7,287 bases of DNA, taken from the NCBI GenBank assembly GCA_003542935.1, contig DPJQ01000290.1, forward strand, positions 1 through 7,287, read 5' to 3'. Shown piece by piece: positions 1 to 5,736 of the stretch. A program made the translations under genes and the position numbers. How positions within the stretch are numbered: the first letter of the stretch is position 1; each line of letters starts with the position of its first letter. The stretch is from Lachnospiraceae bacterium. GTDB taxonomy: Bacteria > Bacillota > Clostridia > Lachnospirales > Lachnospiraceae. The notes under the pieces were generated by a model. It had not been told where the DNA came from and ran no database searches. It was given only the letters and a program-made list of their open reading frames with translations.

Positions 1-215
1 ACCTCGGAGCACTCGCCGTTGAAATTGGCTCTCAGGTCAGCCAGGATATCCTCGCTCACGCCTGCGGCTACGCCTACCACATGCTCTGCGGCCCAGCTCA
101 TCTCACCGCTCTGCTCGGTGAATTTGGAAGCCGGCGCATTACACTGGGGACATTTCTCCGGGGCAGCCTCGCCCTCATACACATAGCCGCATACGCTACA
201 AACAAATTTTTTCAT
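1..215 (-). CDS. rbr: Reverse rubrerythrin / NADH peroxidase-type rubrerythrin, N-terminal part (truncated by window edge)
   Basis: The reading frame opens at the ATG at 215-213 and runs off the left edge after 71 complete codons. The translation starts MKKFVCSVCGYVYEG and carries two CxxC knuckles, C6-C9 and C22-C25 (KCPQCNAP), which form a rubredoxin-type iron site. The next stretch (SGEMSWAAEHVVGVAAG, then SEDILADLRANFNGEC) matches the start of the four-helix di-iron domain. Having rubredoxin first and the di-iron domain second is the order of reverse rubrerythrins, which reduce hydrogen peroxide with NADH-derived electrons in the cytoplasm of anaerobes. The ribosome binding site AAGGAG lies at 230-225, nine bases before the ATG. 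perR lies upstream on the same strand, and a 25-bp inverted repeat stands between them, so peroxide-inducible control by PerR is likely. I see no clear -10/-35 pair here. The di-iron ligands beyond the edge cannot be checked. Confidence 0.93.
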   Translation of the reverse strand, partial: MKKFVCSVCGYVYEGEAAPEKCPQCNAPASKFTEQSGEMSWAAEHVVGVAAGVSEDILADLRANFNGECSE

Positions 216-242
216 GGTACATTTCTCCTTTTTATGTATTTT

Positions 243-267
243 GTTAACAGTAATTGTTACTGATAAC
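243..267. promoter_or_regulatory. Inverted repeat upstream of rubrerythrin, candidate PerR operator
   Basis: GTTAACAGTAA, spacer TTG, then TTACTGATAAC: the 11-base arms match at 10 of 11 positions. The inner part, CAGTAAT-T-GTTACTG (248-262), has the 7-1-7 geometry typical of Fur/PerR boxes, with 6 of 7 pairs matching. The element lies 28 bases upstream of the rubrerythrin start codon. Its TGTTAACAG core recurs at the perR promoter (703-711). The palindrome is seen directly; PerR binding is inferred from the neighbouring gene and the shared core. Confidence 0.6.
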
Positions 268-292
268 AGATTACCATATGTTTCCGACCCTG

Positions 293-673
293 TCAAATAC
301 ATTTTTCGCAAATTCCGTAAAAATATGTGCTGCTTCTTTCCAGCGTTCCGGGAAAATTCTCAGCGGCCGCGCGAAGCAGAGGGACGTTGTCAAAACCGGG
401 CATATCGGTGACACAGTGGCATTTGCGGCAGATAAAATGGTCATGGGGACGGGTATCCGCGTCGTAGCGGTCGGCGCCGGCGCCGGTGTACAGTGTGCGC
501 ACTTCCCCCAGCTCCGTCAGCAGGGCAAGGTTGCGGTACACGGTTCCCAGGCTGATGTTGGGAATAGTCTGCCGTACACCCTCATAGATCTGATCGGCGC
601 AGGGATGGTCCCGCCGGGTCATCAAATAGCCCAGGATGGCGTCCCGTTGTCTGGTTTTTCTGATCTTTGCCAT
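293..673 (-). CDS. perR: PerR-type peroxide-sensing repressor (Fur family)
   Basis: This 126-residue protein has the Fur-family layout: an N-terminal winged helix (about residues 5-62, recognition segment ISLGTVYRNLALL at 41-53) and a C-terminal dimerisation domain. Candidate regulatory-metal ligands H23, D71, H77, H79 and D90 all lie exactly 14 residues before the B. subtilis PerR ligands H37, D85, H91, H93 and D104. The structural zinc cysteines C82, C85, C122 and C125 likewise correspond to C96, C99, C136 and C139. The Asp in place of the Fur glutamate supports a PerR rather than Fur, Zur or Mur assignment. PerR represses peroxide-defence genes until peroxide oxidises the iron-site histidines. 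The start is ATG 673-671, with AAGGGAG at 687-681. The rubrerythrin gene follows on the same strand after a 77-base gap. The N-terminus is shorter than in Bacillus but the HTH is complete. Confidence 0.92.
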   Translation of the reverse strand: MAKIRKTRQRDAILGYLMTRRDHPCADQIYEGVRQTIPNISLGTVYRNLALLTELGEVRTLYTGAGADRYDADTRPHDHFICRKCHCVTDMPGFDNVPLLRAAAENFPGTLERSSTYFYGICEKCI

Positions 674-701
674 AGTGAATCTCCCTTGTTGAGATTTATT
701 C

Positions 702-738
702 CTGTTAACAGAATAAAGGAAAGCGGAGGGATTGTCAA
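702..738 (-). promoter_or_regulatory. perR promoter with overlapping palindromic operator
   Basis: Read on the minus strand, a perfect -35 TTGACA (738-733) is followed after exactly 17 bases by -10 TATTCT (715-710). The perfect 10-bp palindrome CTGTTAACAG (702-711) overlaps the end of the -10 and the expected start of transcription. Its core also occurs in the inverted repeat before the rubrerythrin gene. This arrangement is expected for autorepression by PerR. The promoter elements are read directly; the identity of the bound protein is inferred. Confidence 0.7.
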
Positions 739-775
739 TGTTTTGATTTTGTCGGAAAATACATGGTTTTACCCG

Positions 776-804
776 TTTACAAATCCAGGCAAATGTGCTA
801 CTCT
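776..804 (+). promoter_or_regulatory. Tentative promoter of the metG T-box transcript
   Basis: TTTACA (776-781) and TACTCT (799-804) are separated by 17 bases, which would start RNA near 811, about a dozen bases before the conserved GATGACGAAGAG block of the T-box. The -35 is good (5/6) but the -10 is poor (3/6). An alternative -10, TATATA at 809-814, is closer to consensus but has no convincing -35. The promoter must lie in this region; the exact hexamers are uncertain. Confidence 0.35.
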
Positions 805-1064
805 CTCCTATATAGCTAAATCCGATGACGAAGAGAGTACCGTGTGGGAACGCGTTACAGAGAAGTCCCGGGGCCGCCTGTGCCAGGGTATGGGAGATAC
901 CCCGGCAGGCCCGCCGCTGAGAGGGACGCGCAAGTACCGTGCGGGAACATGGCTTCTGAGGGGCGCACCGAGCAGGAGACTGTTAGGCTGCGACAGGTTC
1001 CGCCTGTTATAGCGGCAGGGTATATTGTACCCGGAGAGGCTGTGCGCCGCGAGGCGGCAGCGAA

Positions 1065-1096
1065 GAGAAGTGGTAACACGGAGATTCCGTCTTCTC
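1065..1096 (+). promoter_or_regulatory. T-box antiterminator
   Basis: GAGAAG (1065-1070) pairs with CTTCTC (1091-1096), and ACGGA (1078-1082) pairs with TCCGT (1086-1090) across a GAT loop. This leaves the seven-base bulge TGGTAAC (1071-1077) open for the tRNA acceptor end. Bases 1088-1096 are also needed by the terminator, so the two folds exclude each other. The bulge reads UGGUAAC where the usual consensus is UGGNACC. Confidence 0.88.
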
Positions 1097-1131
1097 CTGC
1101 CAGATGTACTGGCCAGGAGGAGGCGTTTTTT
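1088..1131 (+). terminator. Intrinsic terminator of the T-box leader
   Basis: The left arm 1088-1103 (ending CTTCTCCTGCCAG) pairs with 1109-1125 across the loop ATGTA. It forms about 16 pairs with one bulged C at 1113 and two G-U pairs, followed by TTTTTT (1126-1131). It competes with the antiterminator. The metG ribosome binding site begins only five bases after the T run. Confidence 0.92.
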
Positions 1132-1150
1132 AATGAAAGGAGACTAAAAC

Positions 1151-3112
1151 ATGAGTAAAGGCAAATATTATATGACCACGGCCATCGCCTACACCTCGGG
1201 TAAACCCCATATCGGCAATACCTACGAGATTGTGCTGGCGGACAGCATCGCCCGGTTCAAAAGACAGCAGGGCTATGACGTATTTTTCCAGACCGGGACG
1301 GACGAGCACGGGCAGAAGATCGAGCAGAAAGCCCAGGAGACCGGCGTGACGCCCAAGGAGTATGTGGACAATGTGGCGGGCACCATCAAAGACATCTGGG
1401 ATCTGATGAACACCTCCTATGACAAATTCATCCGCACCACCGACGCGGATCACGAGGCCCAGGTGCAGAAGATTTTTAAGAAACTTTACGACCAGGGGGA
1501 TATCTATAAGGGCTACTATGAGGGAATGTACTGTACGCCCTGTGAGTCCTTTTTCACAGAATCCCAGCTGGTGGACGGCAAATGCCCGGATTGCGGCCGC
1601 CCCTGCACGCCGGCTAAAGAGGAAGCTTATTTCTTTAAGATGAGCAAATACGCGGACCGGCTGATCGAACACATCAACACCCATCCGGAGTTCATCCAGC
1701 CGGTATCCAGGAAAAACGAGATGATGAACAATTTCCTGTTGCCGGGCCTGCAGGATCTGTGTGTGTCCCGGACATCCTTTACCTGGGGCATCCCGGTTTC
1801 TTTTGACCCGAAGCATGTGATCTACGTGTGGCTGGACGCCCTGACCAACTACATCACCGGTATCGGCTATGACTGCGACGGGGAGAGCACGGAACAGTTC
1901 AACAAAAACTGGCCCGCGGATCTGCATCTGATCGGCAAGGATATCATCCGTTTCCACACCATCTACTGGCCGATTTTCCTGATGGCCCTGGATCTGCCGC
2001 TGCCGAAGCAGATATTCGGCCATCCCTGGCTTTTGCAGGGGGACGGCAAGATGAGCAAGTCAAAGGGCAACGTGATCTACGCCGACGACCTGGTGAAGCT
2101 GTTCGGCGTGGACGCGGTGCGCTATTTCGTGCTCCATGAGATGCCTTTCGAGAACGACGGCGTGATCACCTGGGAGCTTCTGGTGGAGCGGCTGAATTCG
2201 GAGCTGGCCAACACCCTGGGCAATCTGGTCAACCGCACGGTCTCCATGTCCAACAAATATTTCGGCGGCGCGGTGACGGCTACCGGGGCCATCGAGGACG
2301 TGGACGCCGATCTGAAAGCGGTTGTCACTGCCGCTGTGGAGAAGGTGGAGGCGCGGATGGAGGAACTCCGGGTGGCCGACGCCATGACGGAGATCTTCGC
2401 CCTGTTCAAGCGCTGCAACAAATATATTGACGAGACCATGCCCTGGGCTCTGGCCAAGGATGAGCAGAAGAGGGATCGTCTCTCCGAGGTGCTCTACAAT
2501 CTGGTGGAGGGCATCACCATCGGCGCGTCCCTGCTGGAGGCCTTTATGCCCGAGACCACGGAGCGCATCCTGGCCCAGATCCATGCGCCGAAGAGGGCCT
2601 ACGATGATCTGAAGACCTTCGGCCTGTATCCCTCGGGCAACAAGGTGACCGACAAGCCGGAGATCCTCTTTGCCCGTCTGGACGTGAAAGAGGTCTTGGA
2701 GAAGGTGGAGGCCCTGCAGGCCGCCCAGGCCCCGGCCGCCGCTCCGGAAAAAGCGGAGGAAGCCGTTATTGAGGTGGAGGAAAAGCCGGAGATTACCTTC
2801 GAGGAGTTCGGAAAAATGCAGTTCGCGGTGGGTGAGATCATCGCCTGCGAGGAAGTGAAAAAGTCCCGCAAGCTGCTCTGTAGCCAGGTGAAGATCGGCA
2901 ATAAGACGAAACAGATCGTGTCCGGCATCAAGGGCCACTACACGGCGGAAGAGATGGTGGGCAAGAAGGTGATGGTGCTGGTGAATCTGAAACCGGCCAA
3001 ACTGGCGGGCGTGCTCTCCGAAGGTATGCTCCTGTGCGCCGAGGACGCGGACGGCGTGCTGTCCCTCATGACTCCGGAGAAGGAGATGCCGTCGGGGGCG
3101 GAGATCTGCTGA
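1151..3112 (+). CDS. metG: Methionyl-tRNA synthetase with C-terminal tRNA-binding domain
   Basis: This class Ia synthetase (653 residues) charges tRNA-Met with methionine using ATP, in the cytoplasm. Visible in order are the Rossmann-fold HIGH-type motif HIGN (residues 20-23), a zinc knuckle inserted in the catalytic domain with C128-x2-C131 and C145-x2-C148, the KMSKS loop (300-304), a helical anticodon-binding domain (about 360-520), an Ala/Pro/Glu-rich linker (about 522-545), and a C-terminal EMAP/Trbp111-like tRNA-binding and dimerisation domain from about residue 548 (FGKMQFAVGEI, then SGIKGHY and VNLKPAKLAGVLSEGM). The length fits the Bacillus-type enzyme that carries this extra domain. 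The start is ATG 1151 with AAAGGAG at 1136-1142, eight bases upstream. Expression is controlled by the T-box leader immediately before it. tatD follows after 46 bases and probably shares the transcript. Confidence 0.98.
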   Translation: MSKGKYYMTTAIAYTSGKPHIGNTYEIVLADSIARFKRQQGYDVFFQTGTDEHGQKIEQKAQETGVTPKEYVDNVAGTIKDIWDLMNTSYDKFIRTTDADHEAQVQKIFKKLYDQGDIYKGYYEGMYCTPCESFFTESQLVDGKCPDCGRPCTPAKEEAYFFKMSKYADRLIEHINTHPEFIQPVSRKNEMMNNFLLPGLQDLCVSRTSFTWGIPVSFDPKHVIYVWLDALTNYITGIGYDCDGESTEQFNKNWPADLHLIGKDIIRFHTIYWPIFLMALDLPLPKQIFGHPWLLQGDGKMSKSKGNVIYADDLVKLFGVDAVRYFVLHEMPFENDGVITWELLVERLNSELANTLGNLVNRTVSMSNKYFGGAVTATGAIEDVDADLKAVVTAAVEKVEARMEELRVADAMTEIFALFKRCNKYIDETMPWALAKDEQKRDRLSEVLYNLVEGITIGASLLEAFMPETTERILAQIHAPKRAYDDLKTFGLYPSGNKVTDKPEILFARLDVKEVLEKVEALQAAQAPAAAPEKAEEAVIEVEEKPEITFEEFGKMQFAVGEIIACEEVKKSRKLLCSQVKIGNKTKQIVSGIKGHYTAEEMVGKKVMVLVNLKPAKLAGVLSEGMLLCAEDADGVLSLMTPEKEMPSGAEIC

Positions 3113-3158
3113 TGAGGCCGGGGAGAGCCTATGCCGCCGATGCAGGAGAGGTGTGCGT

Positions 3159-3944
3159 ATGGCGATGATATTTGAGACCCATGCCCATTACGACGATGAG
3201 GCTTTTGACAGCGACAGGGAGGAGCTCATCTCCTCCCTGCCCGCCGGAGGGGTCGGTACGGTGATCAATGTGGGCGCAAGTATGGCGACCACGAGAAACA
3301 GCCTGATGCTGGCCGAGAAGTATCCTTTTGTCTATGCCGCCGTCGGGGTGCACCCCGATGAGGCGGAGGAACTTTCCGAGAAATGTATGGAAGAGCTGCG
3401 GGGCTATTGCCGCCGGGAAAAGACAGTGGCCGTGGGGGAGATCGGGCTGGACTACTACTGGCATAAAGAGGAAGAGCACCGGAAGCTGCAGCAGTACTGG
3501 TTCCGCCGCCAGCTGGCCCTGGCCCGGGAGGAGGGGCTCCCTTTCATCATCCACAGCCGGGAGGCCGCCGCGGATACCCTGGCCATACTCAAGGAGGAGC
3601 GGGCCGGGGAGATCGGCGGCGTGATGCATTGCTATTCCTACTCGGCAGAGCAGGCCCGGGAGTATGTGAAGATGGGGCTGTACATCGGTGTGGGCGGTGT
3701 CGTCACCTTCAAAAACGCCCGGAAGCTGAAAGAGGCGGTGGAGGCCGTTCCCCTGGACAGGATCCTGCTGGAGACGGACTGCCCTTACATGGCGCCGGTG
3801 CCCTACAGGGGAAAACGCAACTGCTCGTTGTATCTGCCCCATGTGGCGGCGGCCATAGCCCGACTGAAGGGAGCCAGCGAGGAGGCGGTCAGAGAGGCAA
3901 CGGAAGAGAATGCGAGACGCCTGTTCGGAAAAGCGGCGGGGTGA
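3159..3944 (+). CDS. tatD: TatD-family metal-dependent hydrolase (YabD/YcfH type)
   Basis: This is a 261-residue TIM-barrel hydrolase of the TatD family, whose members act as metal-dependent 3'-5' exonucleases or DNases; the physiological substrate of this clade is not settled. Likely metal ligands are visible: HxH in ETHAHYDDEAF (H8, H10), E94 in VGEIGLDYYW, H132 in IIHSREA, H157 in MHCYS, and D207 in LLETDCPYMAP. I chose ATG 3159 because GGAGAGG at 3145-3151 lies seven bases upstream. A GTG at 3153 would be only four bases from the AGGAG, and ATG 3165 (MIFETHAHYDD, the family's usual first residues) remains possible. metG-tatD is a common Firmicutes pair and in many genomes is followed by rnmV and ksgA; these are absent here. 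No terminator is evident after the stop codon, so the transcript's end is unclear. Confidence 0.95.
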   Translation: MAMIFETHAHYDDEAFDSDREELISSLPAGGVGTVINVGASMATTRNSLMLAEKYPFVYAAVGVHPDEAEELSEKCMEELRGYCRREKTVAVGEIGLDYYWHKEEEHRKLQQYWFRRQLALAREEGLPFIIHSREAAADTLAILKEERAGEIGGVMHCYSYSAEQAREYVKMGLYIGVGGVVTFKNARKLKEAVEAVPLDRILLETDCPYMAPVPYRGKRNCSLYLPHVAAAIARLKGASEEAVREATEENARRLFGKAAG

Positions 3945-3983
3945 TATGTTACCGGCATTGGCACCGAACAATTGCAATGAATT

Positions 3984-4011
3984 TTAATTAATGGGTGCAA
4001 GCTTAATTAAT
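3984..4011. repeat. Two direct copies of TTAATTAAT
   Basis: TTAATTAAT occurs at 3984-3992 and again at 4003-4011, 19 bases apart start to start (about two helical turns), in A+T-rich DNA after tatD. Each contains the palindrome TTAATTAA. They lie just upstream of the palindrome-bearing promoter at 4021-4054. They could be an activator or repressor site or an UP-like A+T tract; chance in A+T-rich DNA is also plausible. Confidence 0.35.
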
Positions 4012-4020
4012 ATAACCTTG

Positions 4021-4054
4021 TATTTTCGAAAATATTATGCATTTTTTGTATAAT
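4021..4054 (+). promoter_or_regulatory. Probable promoter of the M56-like gene with a perfect palindrome at the -35 region
   Basis: A perfect -10 TATAAT is at 4049-4054. The -35 region is poor (TTCGAA at 4025-4030, 18-base spacer) and is embedded in the perfect 14-bp palindrome TATTTTCGAAAATA (4021-4034). A weak -35 overlapped by a symmetric site suggests a regulated promoter. The start of RNA would be near 4061, giving a leader of about 170 nt before the GTG start. The sequence elements are direct observations; their use is inferred. Confidence 0.5.
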
Positions 4055-4060
4055 GTGATA

Positions 4061-4230
4061 TGATAATAACGGTTCGGCGGGGCTGTATACTTTTCAAAAA
4101 GGCGCCCCGGGTGTACCGTGCAGGCCATAAGGTACCGTACCGGGGAGCGGGACGGTCCGGAAGTGTAAAGGGAGTTATTTTTTTTTCAAGGAACTAAAAG
4201 GACAATACTGTACAATAGGGGAGTAAAAAA
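4061..4230 (+). promoter_or_regulatory. Long structured 5' leader of unknown class
   Basis: This G+C-rich leader can form two competing folds. In one, CGGGGC (4078-4083) pairs with GCCCCG (4104-4109). In the other, CCCCGG (4105-4110) pairs with CCGGGG (4140-4145) and GTACC (4113-4117) with GGTAC (4131-4135). The heptamer GTACCGT is directly repeated at 4113-4119 and 4132-4138, and either copy can also pair through ACCGT with ACGGT (4152-4156). A run of nine T lies at 4178-4186, but no stable hairpin directly abuts it. It matches no riboswitch I recognise. The gene's ribosome binding site AGGGGAG is at 4217-4223. It may be an attenuator, a small-RNA gene, or part of the missing terminator for tatD. 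Confidence 0.4.
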
Positions 4231-5445
4231 GTGTTGTTTTTTATCAGACAATGTGTGACAACCGGGATAACCTATCTGCTGACGACGCTGTTATGCGGTA
4301 CGGCAGCGTGGATCATATGGGCGGCGGCTCGCAGGCTTTTGCAGGGCAGGGGAATGGAGATCGTCTCCCGGAGCGCAGGACGGCTGGCGGAATGGCTGTA
4401 TGTGCTGCCTGTAGTCCATATAGGCTGGGAAGTCTATATCATGACAGCCACAGAATTTGAATTGTTTTTTGGCAGGGTTACACAAACTGTTGAGAAAGCG
4501 CTGCTGGCGCTGGCGGTGATCTGGGTGATCGGTTTTTTATGGACGGCAGCTAAGAGGCTGTCGGGATTTTGCCGGCAAAGGCGCCGGTGCGGGGCCTGCA
4601 TTCCCTGTACGGGGGAGCGGGCGGAGCTTTTCCGGCGGGCCTGTTGGCGGAGCGGGATCGCCGGGGAGATCCTCCCTTATCAGGGGGATCAAATTACGGA
4701 GCCTTTTGTCCGGGGCGTTTTTACGAGGCGGATGTATTTGCCGGCGGGCGAGATCAGCCAGGAGGAGATGCAGGAGCTGCTGAGGAAATGCCGGTGGAGC
4801 GAACGGTGTATGGCGGCGGTGGAATTGTATGCAGGCCTTGTACACTGGTATAATCCGCTGGTGACAATCCTGCGCCGCCGCATGGCAGAGGATACCGGGG
4901 CAAAGGGGCAGAGAAAAGGGGCCGGAGGGATATCCGGCAGAGTCTGTATCCTGTTGGTGCTGGCTCTGCAGCTCGCTTTTACCGGTTTCTGTGCGCTAAA
5001 GTTTCTGGAGGGCTATACCTGGCTGGACACGCGCACCTCCGATGTGGTGGAGATGGAGGGCGAGGAGTCCGATCCCCCAAAGGAGTATGTGACGACGGAG
5101 AAGGAGGCCGGTATTGTGACGGAGGACGATACGGTGGAGATCGACGATCAGGAGGGCTCTTATGAAGCTTACTGGTATGTGTATCCCCAGACGCGCAATT
5201 TGTCGCCGGCGATCTATGGCGAGGCCGGACAGGAGGTGTCGGTGCTGGTCATGGGGACGGACGGGATACCTTTCAAGTGCGGGATCCAGTACGAGGATGG
5301 TACGAGGCAATACGCCATGGGAGATACGGGCGGGCTGTGTACGTTCTTTAAGCTGCGCCAGACCGGATATTTCCGCTTTTTCGCTCAAAATGACGGCGAT
5401 GAGAAGATGGAGTTTACGGCAATGTTTCATGTGGTAACAGAATAA
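4231..5445 (+). CDS. BlaR1/M56-like membrane protein lacking the HExxH protease motif, with extracellular domain
   Basis: This 404-residue protein starts at GTG 4231, with AGGGGAG seven bases upstream. Hydrophobic segments lie at about 11-31, 53-71, 90-107 and 236-256. Between the third and fourth is a cytoplasmic region (108-235) that reads like the M56 (BlaR1/MecR1) module: EPFVRGVFTRRMYLPAGEIS (157-176) and HWYNPL (205-210) match the family's usual conserved blocks. Where the zinc motif HExxH is expected (about 184-190) the sequence is LLRKCRWSERC, with no HE pair, so proteolysis is unlikely. After the last membrane segment comes an acidic linker (271-310) and an extracellular domain of about 95 residues (YWYVYPQTRNLSPAIYGEAG onward, probably beta-rich) with none of the SxxK/SxN/KTG penicillin-binding motifs. 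No BlaI/MecI-type repressor gene adjoins. It may be a non-enzymatic membrane sensor or a degenerating BlaR1 homologue. The function is unknown; the fold relation is my reading of motifs. Confidence 0.8.
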   Translation: MLFFIRQCVTTGITYLLTTLLCGTAAWIIWAAARRLLQGRGMEIVSRSAGRLAEWLYVLPVVHIGWEVYIMTATEFELFFGRVTQTVEKALLALAVIWVIGFLWTAAKRLSGFCRQRRRCGACIPCTGERAELFRRACWRSGIAGEILPYQGDQITEPFVRGVFTRRMYLPAGEISQEEMQELLRKCRWSERCMAAVELYAGLVHWYNPLVTILRRRMAEDTGAKGQRKGAGGISGRVCILLVLALQLAFTGFCALKFLEGYTWLDTRTSDVVEMEGEESDPPKEYVTTEKEAGIVTEDDTVEIDDQEGSYEAYWYVYPQTRNLSPAIYGEAGQEVSVLVMGTDGIPFKCGIQYEDGTRQYAMGDTGGLCTFFKLRQTGYFRFFAQNDGDEKMEFTAMFHVVTE

Positions 5446-5507
5446 AAGATATGGGATCTGTGAGGATGCAAAAGCGTTTAAAACAGTATTTTAGGAAACA
5501 CAGGAGG

Positions 5508-5543
5508 GTCTGCCATGCCGGTATCGGGTATGGCAGGCTTTTT
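5508..5543 (+). terminator. Intrinsic terminator after the M56-like gene
   Basis: GTCTGCCATGCC (5508-5519) pairs with GGTATGGCAGGC read through 5527-5538, giving 12 pairs including two G-U, with a seven-base loop, followed by TTTTT (5539-5543). It lies 62 bases after the stop codon at 5443-5445. Between it and the next promoter (5544-5659) I see no gene, only an imperfect GCTGC/GCAGC inverted repeat without a T run. Confidence 0.85.
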
Positions 5544-5659
5544 GCATATGAATAAGCGGACAGGATATTGGTGAAAAGTTTTTGAGTTGCTGCGGCAGGC
5601 AGATGGCCGCCGGTGGCAGCACGGCTAAAAATCCCGTGGATATTTATGGAATGTGTCCA

Positions 5660-5689
5660 TTGACATGCTAATATACCGGTAGGTATAAT
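5660..5689 (+). promoter_or_regulatory. Promoter of the TetR-glgB operon with embedded operator
   Basis: A perfect -35 TTGACA (5660-5665) and a perfect -10 TATAAT (5684-5689) are separated by 18 bases. Inside lies the inverted repeat TATACC-GGTA-GGTATA (5672-5687), which covers half the spacer and most of the -10. A repressor dimer bound there would block RNA polymerase. TetR-family proteins commonly autoregulate through such sites, and the TetR gene starts 47 bases downstream. The hexamers and palindrome are seen; binding by this TetR is inferred. Confidence 0.78.
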
Positions 5690-5736
5690 AGGAGAAAAAT
5701 GGCGCGTAGGTACATGTTGAGAAAAGGAAGGACAGC

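Larger units (their letters stand above)
821..1131 (+). promoter_or_regulatory. T-box riboswitch leader, methionine-specific, controlling metG
   Basis: Uncharged tRNA-Met should bind this leader and permit read-through into metG. Stem I can be drawn as GAAG (830-833) with CTTC (953-956), a specifier loop, CCGTGTGG (840-847) with CCGTGCGG (937-944) including G-U pairs, GTCCC (865-869) with GGGAC (923-927), and a distal hairpin TGCC-A-GGGTAT (881-891) with ATACCC-C-GGCA (897-907). The conserved AGAGA lies at 859-863. The 3' side of the specifier loop reads GAACATGG, which places AUG (949-951) as specifier codon, consistent with metG downstream. A central stem pairs GGCGCAC (962-968) with GTGCGCC (1042-1048) and encloses small hairpins (993-1007, 1018-1032). 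The T-box bulge TGGTAAC (1071-1077) would pair with an ACCA tRNA end, which fits discriminator A of tRNA-Met. The 5' boundary is approximate. Confidence 0.93.

Noticed and set aside
254..1158. Plus-strand open frames crossing perR and the T-box leader (254-1012 and 844-1158)
   Set aside because: They run antisense through perR or through structured T-box RNA. The start codons have no convincing Shine-Dalgarno and the translations show no family motif.
1130..2023. Long open frame on the minus strand inside metG (and another at 2060-2938)
   Set aside because: Both are antisense to a clear methionyl-tRNA synthetase with all motifs in place. Their translations are low-complexity shadows of its codon bias, and no ribosome binding site supports them.
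3129..3977. Minus-strand frame opposite tatD
   Set aside because: It is a mirror of the tatD coding sequence, whose metal-binding motifs are intact on the plus strand.
4113..4138. GTACCGTG-like motif shared by the metG T-box (around 838-844 and 935-941) and the leader before the M56-like gene
   Set aside because: The match is only 7-9 bases in G+C-rich structured RNA, and in the T-box those bases belong to the Stem I helix. The second leader lacks the other T-box elements, so common origin is not supported.
4211..4216. TACAAT as a -10 box just before the M56-like gene
   Set aside because: It would start transcription on top of the ribosome binding site, and no -35 is present at a suitable distance.
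5586..5622. GCTGC...GCAGC inverted repeat considered as a second terminator
   Set aside because: The stem is interrupted and no T run follows on either strand.
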